Origin: Burkholderiales bacterium
GTDB taxonomy: Bacteria > Pseudomonadota > Gammaproteobacteria > Burkholderiales > Usitatibacteraceae
Assembly: GCA_017880705.1 (NCBI GenBank)
Contig: JADGRS010000027.1
Location: 1-14,849 of the forward strand
DNA: 14,849 bases
Direction of reading: 5' to 3'
Shown: positions 1-7,696 of the stretch, in pieces
Position numbering within the stretch: the first letter of the stretch is position 1
Layout of the letters: each line of letters opens with the position of its first letter
Made by a program: the position numbers and the translations under genes
The notes under the pieces: model-generated
The model's input: the letters and a program-made list of their open reading frames with translations, nothing else
Database searches by the model: none
Told to the model about the DNA's origin: nothing

Positions 1-1942
1 TGCCCTCGATCCGAAGGCAGATCTGGCTTAGCTGGGCCGCGGCCGCCGGCTTTGGAAAAATGAAGCGATGCTCGTCCGTGAAAGACTTTTCGACGCCATC
101 CCACACGTTGAGGCGCGGGTACTCCACCCATGACCAGACAAAGCGGTCGATGCCACCGGCCGGAATCCAGCTCTCGAACGCGGTAAATGCCGATGAATGC
201 TCCGTCTCGGCGATATTCACCACGGGAGGGCGGCGCGGCAGGCTGCCGATCTCGCCGCGGACGATGACGCCGTCAGGGGTGATGTCGATGCCCGTGTACG
301 TGACGCTGGCAAAGGGATCGAAGCTGCTCAGCCCTTTTCGCAGCGTCGTCTTCCCGTCGGCAAAAACGCCCCTGACCGCGGGCGTGTTCGCGACCAGGGC
401 GCTGTCGATCTGGGACTTGACGATGTTCACCGCAGTCTGGTGCGGGACGAACCAGGACTGATCGACCTGAGGGTCGTCGAAGCGCATGGGCGTGACGGTC
501 TCGATCGCCCGCGGGCGGTTGGCGAAGCGCGTGTCGAACTCGATCACGACGTATTCGCCCTTGGGTGCGCCCGGATGCGTGTGCGCGTACGCCGCCGAGC
601 GGATCTTGCGGGCGATCATGACGCCGAGGGGCGTGCGCGCGGAATCGAGCGTGGTCTGCCACTGCACCTTGGAAATGCTCTCGCGGAAATGCGCCGCGCC
701 CTCGTCCCAGCTGCGCGCATAGTCGCCGGCGTCGACCAGCTCCTCGGGCGGCTTGACGCGGCGAAACTCGCGCCACAGGAGCACGTCGTACGCGAGCTTC
801 GTGAACCCGGCGAAGACCAGCGGCAGGCCGAGGCCCCCAGCCTGCATCATGACTCCCGCGAGCATCGGCGCCAGCGCCCATCCGGCGCAGCGCACCAGCG
901 AGGTGATGCCCGCGGCGGCAAGGCGCTCCTCGGGCTTGACCACCGCCATCACGTAGCTCTGGCGCGTCGGCACGTCCATCTCGTTCAGCGCCTCGCGCAC
1001 CAGGAAGAAGAACGCGGCGAGCGCGTAGTCGTCCGCGGCGACGATGGTGAAGAGGAGCAGGCACGAGGGCACGTGCGTGTAGATCATCGTGTTCACGAGA
1101 CCGATGCGCTTCGCGAGCCACGCCGCCGCCAGGTGCGAGAAGGCCGAAAGCACGCGCCCCGCGGCGAACAGCAGCGCGACCTGCGCCGCGCCCACGTCGA
1201 AGCGCTGCGCGAAGAAATACGCGAGCAGGGCGGAGCCCACGAAGCCGCCGCCGAACGCGTCGAGGAAGAAGAGCCACGAGATCTTCTTCACGATCGGGCG
1301 GCTCCCGTCGGAAAGCTGCGCGAGCCCCACGGGCACGGCGGCCGTGCGGCGCGGCAGCCTCGCGTAGAGGAGGGCGGTCGCCGCGTAGAGGGCGCAGAAG
1401 AGCCCGAGCGATGCGCGCATCGCGTCGAGCGTCGCCATTCGCAGCGACGCCTCGAGCAGCGTCGGCAGCGCCGCGAGCAATCCGCCGAGCGCGTAGCCCG
1501 AATCGAGCATCACGTTGTACCAGGCGAATACCCGCGTGCGTCCCTCGGCCGTCGTGGTCGCCGGAAAGATCGCCTGCTCCACGATCGGGATCGCGCCGCG
1601 GTCCCGTCCGTTCACGTTGAACATGCCGATGAACGCCGCGAACGCGAGGAGCGCGAAGGCGTCGGTGGCGAGGAAGAACCCGCAGCCGAGGATCGGCAGC
1701 GATGCGAGCGAGACGAGGAGGGCGCGTTCCGACAGCCGCGGGCCGACGAGGAGCGTCACGAGCGCGGCGAGCGCCGCGCCCCACAGCGCGCATGAAAGGA
1801 TCACGCCGATCTGGACCGCCGAGAGGCCGAGGCGCGCGGCATAGAGGCCGATCAGCACCGCCATCAGGCCGATGGCGAGGGCCCGCAGGAAGGCGGCCGC
1901 GTAGAGGATCCGGCGCTGGCGCTCGCCTTCGCCGCGAGTCAT
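1..1942 (-). CDS. MFS transporter fused in frame to a DUF4019-like segment and an unrecognised C-terminal region (3' end outside window)
   Basis: The frame starts with ATG at 1942 and reads without a stop to the window edge, giving 647 visible residues. Residues about 10-400 are a polytopic inner-membrane protein with many hydrophobic helices; the cytoplasmic loop carrying GPRLSER and the overall pattern fit a major facilitator permease. The substrate is not evident. The MFS part ends at the charged stretch LLWREFRRVKPPEE. It is followed directly by a segment (about 402-486) with LVDAGDYARSWDEGA, VQWQTTL, RTPLGVM, PGAPKGEYVVIEF and ETVTPM, which I recognise as DUF4019-like. That domain's usual start (a WLAL-type stretch) and end (a WRVSGYY-type stretch) are missing. 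Residues 487-647 (SWFVPHQTAV, DITPDGVIVRGEI, ESWIPAGGID and so on) match no family I can name. I checked the frame codon by codon and found no frameshift. The start overlaps the hyi stop as ATGA, so the two are probably translated together. A real fusion and an assembly chimera are both possible. Confidence 0.8.
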   Translation of the reverse strand, partial: MTRGEGERQRRILYAAAFLRALAIGLMAVLIGLYAARLGLSAVQIGVILSCALWGAALAALVTLLVGPRLSERALLVSLASLPILGCGFFLATDAFALLAFAAFIGMFNVNGRDRGAIPIVEQAIFPATTTAEGRTRVFAWYNVMLDSGYALGGLLAALPTLLEASLRMATLDAMRASLGLFCALYAATALLYARLPRRTAAVPVGLAQLSDGSRPIVKKISWLFFLDAFGGGFVGSALLAYFFAQRFDVGAAQVALLFAAGRVLSAFSHLAAAWLAKRIGLVNTMIYTHVPSCLLLFTIVAADDYALAAFFFLVREALNEMDVPTRQSYVMAVVKPEERLAAAGITSLVRCAGWALAPMLAGVMMQAGGLGLPLVFAGFTKLAYDVLLWREFRRVKPPEELVDAGDYARSWDEGAAHFRESISKVQWQTTLDSARTPLGVMIARKIRSAAYAHTHPGAPKGEYVVIEFDTRFANRPRAIETVTPMRFDDPQVDQSWFVPHQTAVNIVKSQIDSALVANTPAVRGVFADGKTTLRKGLSSFDPFASVTYTGIDITPDGVIVRGEIGSLPRRPPVVNIAETEHSSAFTAFESWIPAGGIDRFVWSWVEYPRLNVWDGVEKSFTDEHRFIFPKPAAAAQLSQICLRIEG

Positions 1943-2715
1943 GGCGCGGGCATGAACGTGGCGAGGGTTTCCGGCGTCGGCCGCGTGGGACGGTACTCCG
2001 CGGACACCCATCCCGTGTAGCCCTTGCGGTCGATCAACGCGAAGAGTGGCGCGAAGTCGATTCTCCCGGTGCCGGGCTCGCCGCGTCCCGGCACGTCCGC
2101 GAACTGGATGTGGCGGATCGAAGGCCAGCATTGGTCGAGGATCTGCGCGGGATCGTCGCCCATCATGGCCGTGTGATAGATGTCGCACTGCAGCCCGGCA
2201 TTGGACGCGCCAACTTCCTCGAGCAGGCGCACGACGTCGGGCGAGCGCGGCACGATGAAGCGCGCGACGTCGCGGTCGTTGAGCGGCTCGATCACGAGGT
2301 CGAGGCCGGCGGCCTTGAATTCGCGCGCGGCGAGCCTCACGTTGGAGACGAGGGTGCGCTCGAGGAGCTTGCGATCCTCGCCCTCGTTCGCGACACCGGA
2401 GATGCAGTTCATCTTCGGCACCCCGAGCGCCAGCGCGTACTCGATGCCTCGCGCGACGCCCTCGGCGAATTCGCGCTCGCGTCCCGGGCGGCACGCGATG
2501 CCGTAGTCGCCCTTGGCGCGGTCGCCCATGGGAAGGTTCATGAGGATGCACTCGAGCCCGTTGTCGGCGATTCGTCTGGCGAGCTCGGCGGCCGGATAAT
2601 CGTAGGGAACCGCGAACTCGACGGCGCGGAAGCCGGCGCGGGCCGCGGCGGCGAAGCGATCGAGAAAGGGATGCTCGGTGAACAGGAAGCCGAGATTCGC
2701 GGCGAAGCGCGGCAT
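1939..2715 (-). CDS. hyi: hydroxypyruvate isomerase (Hyi family, TIM barrel)
   Basis: This is a 258-residue protein of the normal length for hydroxypyruvate isomerase or the related 2-oxo-tetronate isomerase (OtnI), in the xylose-isomerase-like TIM-barrel superfamily. It would interconvert hydroxypyruvate and tartronate semialdehyde in the cytosol, in glyoxylate or glycerate metabolism. The N-terminus MPRFAANLGFLFTE is typical. The two glutamates expected in the active site are E143 (in VIEPLNDRD) and E240 (in WVSAEYRP); QCDIYH at 176-181 and HIQFADVPGR at 202-211 supply the other conserved barrel-end residues. No strong SD precedes the ATG at 2715, but no other start fits the family N-terminus. 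The stop TGA overlaps the ATG of the MFS gene by 4 bases. No glyoxylate carboligase or tartronate-semialdehyde reductase gene is visible, so the exact substrate is inferred from the family. Confidence 0.88.
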   Translation of the reverse strand: MPRFAANLGFLFTEHPFLDRFAAAARAGFRAVEFAVPYDYPAAELARRIADNGLECILMNLPMGDRAKGDYGIACRPGREREFAEGVARGIEYALALGVPKMNCISGVANEGEDRKLLERTLVSNVRLAAREFKAAGLDLVIEPLNDRDVARFIVPRSPDVVRLLEEVGASNAGLQCDIYHTAMMGDDPAQILDQCWPSIRHIQFADVPGRGEPGTGRIDFAPLFALIDRKGYTGWVSAEYRPTRPTPETLATFMPAP

Positions 2716-2760
2716 CGGGGGAAGGCGCGGAAGTTGGCGACTGCTACTATACCGAAGGAC
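2716..2760. promoter_or_regulatory. divergent intergenic region between hyi and the ABC exporter
   Basis: Only 45 bases separate the two divergent ATG codons, so both promoters must lie here or extend into coding sequence. A -10-like hexamer is readable on each strand: TACTAT at 2745-2750 on the plus strand and TATAGT (2746-2751) on the minus strand, the latter one base from TATAAT. I found no convincing -35 at the right distance for either. GAAGGA (2754-2759) before the ABC gene is SD-like, but only one base from the ATG. Confidence 0.3.
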
Positions 2761-4548
2761 ATGAATTCCTCTTCGAGCACGATCGCGCGCGGCGATCTGA
2801 GCGTCGCGAAGCGCCTGTTTCCGTACCTCTGGGAATTCAAGGGCAGGGTTCTCCTCGCGCTCGCCTTCCTGGTCGCCGCCAAGCTCGCCAACATCACGGT
2901 CCCGATCGTGATGAAGAAGATCGTCGACGGGCTGACGGGCGACAAGGCGGTGCTCGCTGTTCCCGTGTCGCTGCTGCTCGCCTACGCGCTCCTGAGGCTC
3001 TCGAGCACGCTCTTCAACGAGCTGCGGGACGTCGTCTTCGTGAAGGTCGCGCAGCGCGCCATGCGGCGCATCGCGCTCGAGGTCTTCCACCACCTGCACG
3101 CGCTGTCGCTGCGATTCCACCTCGAGCGCCAGACGGGCGGGCTCACCCGCGACATCGAGCGCGGCACCCGCGGCATCTCGACGCTGCTCTCCTTCATGGT
3201 CTTCAGCGTGCTGCCGACGCTGCTCGAGATCGCGCTCGTCACGGGCTTCCTCATCTACAAGTTCGACATCTGGTTCGGCGTGATCACGGTGGGCGCCCTG
3301 ATCCTCTATGTCGCGCTCACCTTCGTGATCTCCGAATGGCGCACCGCGCATCGCCGCCAGATGAACGAGATGGACTCGAAGGCCAACACCAAGGCGATCG
3401 ACTCCCTCCTCAACTACGAGACGGTCAAGTACTTCGGCAACGAGCAGTACGAGGCGAAGCGCTACGACGGGAATCTGCAGAGCTACGAGCGCGCGGTGGT
3501 GAAGAGCGAGACCTCCCTGGGATTGCTGAACGCGGTGCAGGCGCTGGTGATCGCGCTCGCGGTGTCGCTCCTCATGTGGCGCGCGGCCGACGGCATCGTG
3601 AACGGCCACCTCACGTTGGGCGACCTGGTGATGGTGAACGCGCTCCTCATCCAGCTCTACATCCCGCTCAACTTCCTCGGCGTGATGTATCGCGAGATCA
3701 AGCAGGCGGTGGTCGACATGGAGAAGATGTTCCGGCTCCTCGGCGAGAACCGCGAGGTCGAGGACAAGCCCGGCGCGCCGCCGCTCGCGGTGACGGGCGG
3801 GGCGATCCGCTTCGAGAATGTCGACTTCACCTACGACGGCAAGCGCGAGATCCTGAAGAACGTGAGCTTCGAGGTGCCGCCGGGCAGGAAAGTCGCGGTG
3901 GTCGGGACGAGCGGCTCGGGGAAGTCAACGCTCGCGCGCCTTCTCTTCCGCTTCTACGACGTGAACCACGGGCGCATCACCATCGACGGCCAGGACATCC
4001 GCGACGTGCGGCAGGCGAGCGTGCGCGCTGCGCTGGGGGTGGTGCCGCAGGACACGGTGCTCTTCAACGACACGATCTACTACAACGTGTCGTACGGGCG
4101 CCCCGGGGCGACCCGCGACGAGATCGAGAATGCGGCGCGCGTGGCGCACATCGCCGAGTTCATCGCGCGCCTGCCGGATGGATGGGAGACGATGGTCGGC
4201 GAGCGCGGGTTGAAGCTCTCCGGCGGCGAGAAGCAGCGCGTGTCGATCGCGCGCACCGTCCTGAAGAATCCGCCGATCCTGGTGTTCGACGAGGCGACGT
4301 CGGCCCTCGACTCGCACACCGAGAAGTCAATTCAAGCAGAACTCGCCGAGATCTCGCGCGACCGCACGACCCTGGTGATAGCGCACCGTCTCTCGACCAT
4401 CGTCGACGCCGACGAGATCCTGGTGCTCGAGCACGGCGAGATCGTGGAGCGCGGCAATTTCCGCGACCTTCTCGCCATGAACGGGCGCTTCGCGCAGATG
4501 TGGCGCCTGCAGCAGGAAGAAAGGCTCGAGGAAGAGGCCCTAGCCTAG
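2761..4548 (+). CDS. Atm1/HMT1-type ABC exporter (fused permease and ATPase)
   Basis: A 595-residue half-transporter with an N-terminal six-helix domain (about 20-330) and a C-terminal ATPase. The ATPase motifs are intact: Walker A GTSGSGKST 382-390, Q-loop Q430, signature LSGGE 486-490, Walker B with ILVFDE 506-511, and H-loop H542. The stretch NYETVKYFGNEQYEAKRY (218-235) and DIERGTRGIS (131-140) are hallmarks of the Atm1/ABCB7/HMT1 branch, whose bacterial members export glutathione-linked metals or sulfur compounds through the inner membrane and whose mitochondrial members support cytosolic Fe-S assembly. It would act as a homodimer. The precise substrate cannot be read from sequence. The frame is open far upstream, but ATG 2761 fits the family N-terminus and lies just after the divergent promoter region. 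Its last three codons overlap the end of the convergent hydrolase gene. Confidence 0.9.
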   Translation: MNSSSSTIARGDLSVAKRLFPYLWEFKGRVLLALAFLVAAKLANITVPIVMKKIVDGLTGDKAVLAVPVSLLLAYALLRLSSTLFNELRDVVFVKVAQRAMRRIALEVFHHLHALSLRFHLERQTGGLTRDIERGTRGISTLLSFMVFSVLPTLLEIALVTGFLIYKFDIWFGVITVGALILYVALTFVISEWRTAHRRQMNEMDSKANTKAIDSLLNYETVKYFGNEQYEAKRYDGNLQSYERAVVKSETSLGLLNAVQALVIALAVSLLMWRAADGIVNGHLTLGDLVMVNALLIQLYIPLNFLGVMYREIKQAVVDMEKMFRLLGENREVEDKPGAPPLAVTGGAIRFENVDFTYDGKREILKNVSFEVPPGRKVAVVGTSGSGKSTLARLLFRFYDVNHGRITIDGQDIRDVRQASVRAALGVVPQDTVLFNDTIYYNVSYGRPGATRDEIENAARVAHIAEFIARLPDGWETMVGERGLKLSGGEKQRVSIARTVLKNPPILVFDEATSALDSHTEKSIQAELAEISRDRTTLVIAHRLSTIVDADEILVLEHGEIVERGNFRDLLAMNGRFAQMWRLQQEERLEEEALA

Positions 4549-5328
4549 AAATTCCCTCAGCGCCGCCAGCAGCTCCCGGGGCGCCTCGCTCATCATCGAA
4601 TGCCCCGCGTCGAGCGCGACGAATCGCGCGCCGGGAATCTCTCCCGCGACCGCCTTCCCTGCCTTGAAGGAAGTCATCTGGTCGCGCCGTCCCGCGACCA
4701 CCAGCGTGGGCACTTGCAGCGAATTGAGCGCTTGCGTCGAGGTGCGGTAGCGATTGCAGGCATCGAGGGCCGCGGCGAGGGCCCCGGGCCTCGATCGCCC
4801 GTTCAGCATTCGGCTCGCGCCCAGCAGGTTCATGCCGGGCACGGGGCTCTGCGCGAGCTGCGACTGCCGCGAATGTCCCCATACCGCTTCCATGTCGAGC
4901 GCCGCGGGAGAATCGTCGCGCGCCGCCGCGAGGAACGCGTCCCCGACGGGCATCGGCGTCGCGGTGCCCACGAGCGCGAGCTTCGAGATCCGTTCGCCAT
5001 GCCGGAGCGCCGTCTCGAGCGCGATGAGCGATCCCATGCTGTGGCCGACGAGGGCGGGGCGCTCGAGGGCCGCCGAATCGATGAACGACGCGATCCAGCG
5101 CGACCAGTCCTCGATCGTGGCACGCGGCGCGCCCGGGCTGCGGCCATGGCCGGGAAGATCGACCGCAAGCACGGAAAACCCATGGTGCGCGAAATATCGC
5201 GACTGCCATTGCCAGACGCTGTGGTCGAACGCCGCGCCGTGGATAAACACGATCGCCGGAAGCCCGGGATCGAACGCGCGTCCGCCGGTGTACGCATAGG
5301 CCGGATAGCCCTCGACGATGAATTGCAT
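4540..5328 (-). CDS. alpha/beta-fold hydrolase
   Basis: A 262-residue single-domain alpha/beta hydrolase with no signal peptide, so probably cytosolic. The parts of the fold are in order: oxyanion-hole motif HGAAFDH (30-36), DLPGHGRS (57-64), nucleophile elbow GHSMG with Ser97, likely acid Asp216 in AGRRDQM, and His243 in AGHSMM. It starts 6 bases after the metY stop and is surely cotranscribed with it. The sequence does not say whether the substrate is an ester, a thioester or a lactone; homoserine O-acetyltransferase (MetX) also has this fold, but it is longer and its motifs differ. The stop codon lies inside the end of the convergent ABC exporter gene. Confidence 0.85.
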   Translation of the reverse strand: MQFIVEGYPAYAYTGGRAFDPGLPAIVFIHGAAFDHSVWQWQSRYFAHHGFSVLAVDLPGHGRSPGAPRATIEDWSRWIASFIDSAALERPALVGHSMGSLIALETALRHGERISKLALVGTATPMPVGDAFLAAARDDSPAALDMEAVWGHSRQSQLAQSPVPGMNLLGASRMLNGRSRPGALAAALDACNRYRTSTQALNSLQVPTLVVAGRRDQMTSFKAGKAVAGEIPGARFVALDAGHSMMSEAPRELLAALREFLG

Positions 5329-5334
5329 CGCGGC

Positions 5335-6633
5335 CTACTTCTGCGAGGCGCGCAGGGCCCGCGCGAGATCTTCGAGGAGATCACCGGGATGCTCGAGGCC
5401 GATCGACAGGCGCACCGTGCCGGGCGTGATTCCCGCGGCGGCGAGCGCCCCATCGTCCATCCGGAAGTGCGTCGTGGTCGCGGGGTGGATCACCAGGGAC
5501 TTCGCGTCCCCGATGTTCGCCAGGTGCGAGAAGAGCGTGAGCGCCTCGATGAACTTGCGCCCCGCGTCGCGGCCGCCCTTCAGCTCGAAGGCGAGGATCG
5601 CGCTGCATCCGTCGGGATAGAGGCGCTTCGCCGTCGCGTGATCGGGATGCGTCGCGAGATGGGGATGGTGGACCTTCTCGACTTCCTTCTGCGACGCCAG
5701 GAACTCGACCACGCGCTCGGTGTTGGAGATGTGGCGTGCCATGCGCAGCGGCAGCGTCTCGAGTCCCTGCAGGATCTGGAACGCGGTCATCGGCGCCATG
5801 CAGGCGCCGAAGTCGCGCAGGCCCTCGCGGCGCGCGCGCAGCAGGAATGCCGAGGTGGTCGATTCCTCCGCGAAAACCATGCCGTGGAAGCCCTCGTAGG
5901 GCTCGGTGAGCGTCGGAAATTTCCCCGACGCGAGCCAATCGAAGCGGCCGCCGTCGACGAGCACGCCGCCGATCACCACGCCGTGGCCGGAAAGGAATTT
6001 CGTCGCGGAATGCATGACGAGATCCGCGCCCTGGTGGAACGGCCTGCCGAGCGAGGGCGTGCTCACCGTCGCGTCCACCAGCAACGCAATGCGGTGCTCT
6101 TTCGCGAGGCCCGCGACGGCGGGGATGTCGAGCACGTCCACCGAAGGATTGCCGACGCTCTCGCCGAACAGGAGCCGCGTCTCGGGCTTGATGGCCTTGC
6201 GCCACGCCGCGAGGTCGCGCGACGCGACGAACGTCGTCGTGATGCCGAAGCGAGGCAGCGTGTACGCGAGGAGATTGTGCGAGCCGCCGTACAGGCTCGA
6301 CGAGGCGACGATATGGCCGCCCTGGCCCATCAGCGTGACGATGGCCAGGTGCAGCGCGGCCTGCCCGCTCGCGGTGGCTATCGCGCCGACGCCATCCTCC
6401 AGGCAGGCCATGCGTTCCTCGAACACGGCCACGGTGGGATTCGAAAGGCGGGAGTACACGTGGCCCGGCGTTTCCATGTTGAAAAGCGCCGCCGCGGTGT
6501 CGGTGTCCGGGAAGACGAAAGACGCCGTCTGGTAGATCGGCACGGCCCGGGATCCGGTGGCCGGATCGGGCGACTGGCCGGCGTGGACTGCCAAAGTGTC
6601 GGGATGGGGGGTTTTGGGGGCCGAATGGGTCAT
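5335..6633 (-). CDS. metY: O-acetylhomoserine sulfhydrylase (Cys/Met metabolism PLP enzyme)
   Basis: A 432-residue member of the Cys/Met metabolism PLP-dependent family, the usual size for O-acetylhomoserine aminocarboxypropyltransferase. It would join O-acetylhomoserine with sulfide to give homocysteine in direct-sulfhydrylation methionine synthesis, in the cytosol. Seen in the sequence: the N-terminal TLAVHAGQSPDPATGSRAVPIYQT, the phosphate-binding YSRLSNPT (60-67), ATASGQAA (87-94), Asp187 in LLVDATVSTP for the pyridine nitrogen, and the Schiff-base lysine K212 in HSATKFLSGHG. The length and the LFNMETPGHVYSR stretch favour MetY over the shorter O-succinylhomoserine enzyme MetZ, but I cannot exclude MetZ-like activity. 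The upstream region is AT-rich and holds its promoter; I saw no SAM-type riboswitch. It leads a two-gene unit with the alpha/beta hydrolase. Confidence 0.87.
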   Translation of the reverse strand: MTHSAPKTPHPDTLAVHAGQSPDPATGSRAVPIYQTASFVFPDTDTAAALFNMETPGHVYSRLSNPTVAVFEERMACLEDGVGAIATASGQAALHLAIVTLMGQGGHIVASSSLYGGSHNLLAYTLPRFGITTTFVASRDLAAWRKAIKPETRLLFGESVGNPSVDVLDIPAVAGLAKEHRIALLVDATVSTPSLGRPFHQGADLVMHSATKFLSGHGVVIGGVLVDGGRFDWLASGKFPTLTEPYEGFHGMVFAEESTTSAFLLRARREGLRDFGACMAPMTAFQILQGLETLPLRMARHISNTERVVEFLASQKEVEKVHHPHLATHPDHATAKRLYPDGCSAILAFELKGGRDAGRKFIEALTLFSHLANIGDAKSLVIHPATTTHFRMDDGALAAAGITPGTVRLSIGLEHPGDLLEDLARALRASQK

Positions 6634-6677
6634 CCAAACTGATCCAAATCAATTGTTTAGGATGTAATTTTAAGATC

Positions 6678-6707
6678 TTGTCACGAATAGGGATTGTTTG
6701 CTATGGT
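6678..6707 (+). promoter_or_regulatory. sigma-70-type promoter for the DD-peptidase gene
   Basis: TTGTCA (6678-6683, one mismatch to TTGACA) is followed after 18 bases by TATGGT (6702-6707, two mismatches to TATAAT). Transcription would start near 6714, leaving a leader of roughly 24 bases before the GTG start at 6738. The surrounding 6634-6710 is clearly AT-richer than the genes. The divergent metY promoter must also lie in 6634-6737, but I could not choose one. Confidence 0.45.
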
Positions 6708-6737
6708 GTCGCCTGCCCTCCTGTCACCTGGAATCCC

Positions 6738-7637
6738 GTGATTCGACTCGTCGCCACCCTTCTGCTGGCCGCTTTCCCCTTGTTCGCGGCGGCCGCCGGC
6801 GTGCATTCCAAGCCGCACGCCGCCAAGGTCGCGACCGCTGAATTCACCAAGGACGGCGAGCCGAACGTGCAATCGTCGGGCGTGCTCGTGTTCGATCCGA
6901 CCACGGGCCAGATCCTCTTCGCGAAGAACGCCGAGCAGGTCGCGCCGATCGCATCCATCACCAAGCTCATGACGGCGATGGTGGTCCTCGATGCGAGGCC
7001 CGCGATGGACGAGCCGATCGAGATCACCACGGACGACATCGATCTCGTGAAGAACACGCGCTCGCGCCTTCCGATCGGCACGCACTTCCGCCGCGACGAC
7101 CTCATGCGCCTCGCGCTGATGGCGAGCGACAATCGCGCGGCCTCGGCCCTCGGGCGCAACTATCCCGGCGGCGTCGCGGCGATCGTCGCCGCGATGAACG
7201 AGAAGGCGAAGGCGCTCGGCCTCACGCAGACTCATTACGTCGACGCCTCGGGACTGTCGCCCGCCAACGTGTCGAGCCCGGCGGACCTGGGCAAGCTCGT
7301 CGCCGCCGCGGCGACCTATCCCGTCATCACCGAGTACACGACCACCGGCGAAGTCAACGTGACGTTGCCCGACTCGAAGCGCAAGCTCTCGTTCGTGAAC
7401 ACCAACGCGCTGGTGCGCAACTCCGATTGGAAGATCGGGTTGTCGAAGACGGGCTACATCAACGAGGCCGGCAAGTGCCTCGTGATGCACGCGATGATCG
7501 CGAACCAGCCGATCGTCATCGTGCTGCTCGACTCGTGGGGCCGCCTGACGCGCATCGCCGATGCCAACCGCATCCGGCGATGGCTCGAGAGGAATCCTCC
7601 GGGCAAGCTCGCGAGCACCGCGCTGCATCCGGGCTGA
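6738..7637 (+). CDS. pbpG: D-alanyl-D-alanine endopeptidase, PBP7 type (peptidase S11)
   Basis: With the GTG at 6738 this is a 299-residue periplasmic low-molecular-weight penicillin-binding protein. The N-terminus MIRLVATLLLAAFPLFAAAA is a good Sec signal peptide. The three serine-active-site motifs are all present: SITK (S73, K76), SDN (130-132) and KTG (237-239). Family members cut D-Ala-containing cross-links in peptidoglycan during remodelling. LVFDPTTGQILFAKNAEQVAPIAS ahead of the catalytic serine is typical of PBP7/S11, and the length matches PBP7 rather than the larger DacA/DacC, which have an extra C-terminal domain. A longer version starting from TTG at 6678 would put 20 residues ahead of the signal peptide and overlap the predicted promoter, so I chose the GTG. 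The gene is single, divergent from metY, and followed by a likely terminator. Confidence 0.87.
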   Translation: MIRLVATLLLAAFPLFAAAAGVHSKPHAAKVATAEFTKDGEPNVQSSGVLVFDPTTGQILFAKNAEQVAPIASITKLMTAMVVLDARPAMDEPIEITTDDIDLVKNTRSRLPIGTHFRRDDLMRLALMASDNRAASALGRNYPGGVAAIVAAMNEKAKALGLTQTHYVDASGLSPANVSSPADLGKLVAAAATYPVITEYTTTGEVNVTLPDSKRKLSFVNTNALVRNSDWKIGLSKTGYINEAGKCLVMHAMIANQPIVIVLLDSWGRLTRIADANRIRRWLERNPPGKLASTALHPG

Positions 7638-7647
7638 TTCTCCCCTC

Positions 7648-7675
7648 GCGCGCCAAATGAGGGCGCGCCGCTTTT
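7648..7675 (+). terminator. probable intrinsic terminator after pbpG
   Basis: GCGCGCC (7648-7654) and GGCGCGC (7662-7668) form a perfect 7-bp G/C stem with a 7-base loop, followed within three bases by four T (7672-7675). It starts 10 bases after the pbpG stop and would insulate the urea operon from pbpG transcription. The T-tract is short, so efficiency is uncertain. Confidence 0.5.
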
Positions 7676-7678
7676 CCA

Positions 7679-7695
7679 TGCACCGCCGCGGAGCA
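7679..7695. promoter_or_regulatory. NtrC-type binding site upstream of urtA
   Basis: TGCACC-GCCGC-GGAGCA matches the NtrC dyad consensus TGCACC-N5-GGTGCA at 11 of 12 positions, and the flanking A and T (7678, 7696) extend the dyad. It ends 86 bases before the -24 element of the sigma-54 promoter, a normal place for an NtrC enhancer. I saw only one clear site, whereas many enhancers have two. Confidence 0.5.
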
Positions 7696-7696
7696 T

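Noticed and set aside
273..1793. Minus-strand frame of about 500 codons at the same place
   Set aside because: It is an offset shadow of the real MFS frame and consists mostly of Arg and Ala.
197..1795. Long plus-strand frame of about 530 codons antisense to the MFS gene
   Set aside because: It is Arg- and Glu-rich low-complexity sequence with no family features, as expected opposite a G/C-ending coding frame; the minus-strand frame encodes clear membrane helices.
4600..6642. 680-codon plus-strand frame over the hydrolase and metY
   Set aside because: It is highly charged and Arg-rich with no recognisable domain; both minus-strand genes have complete catalytic motifs.
6634..6690. SAM-responsive riboswitch in the metY leader
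   Set aside because: The leader is short and AT-rich, and I could find no paired stems or conserved core matching a SAM riboswitch class.
6678..6737. TTG start 60 bases upstream for pbpG
   Set aside because: It would place polar residues ahead of the signal peptide and sits on the likely -35; the GTG at 6738 begins a standard signal peptide.
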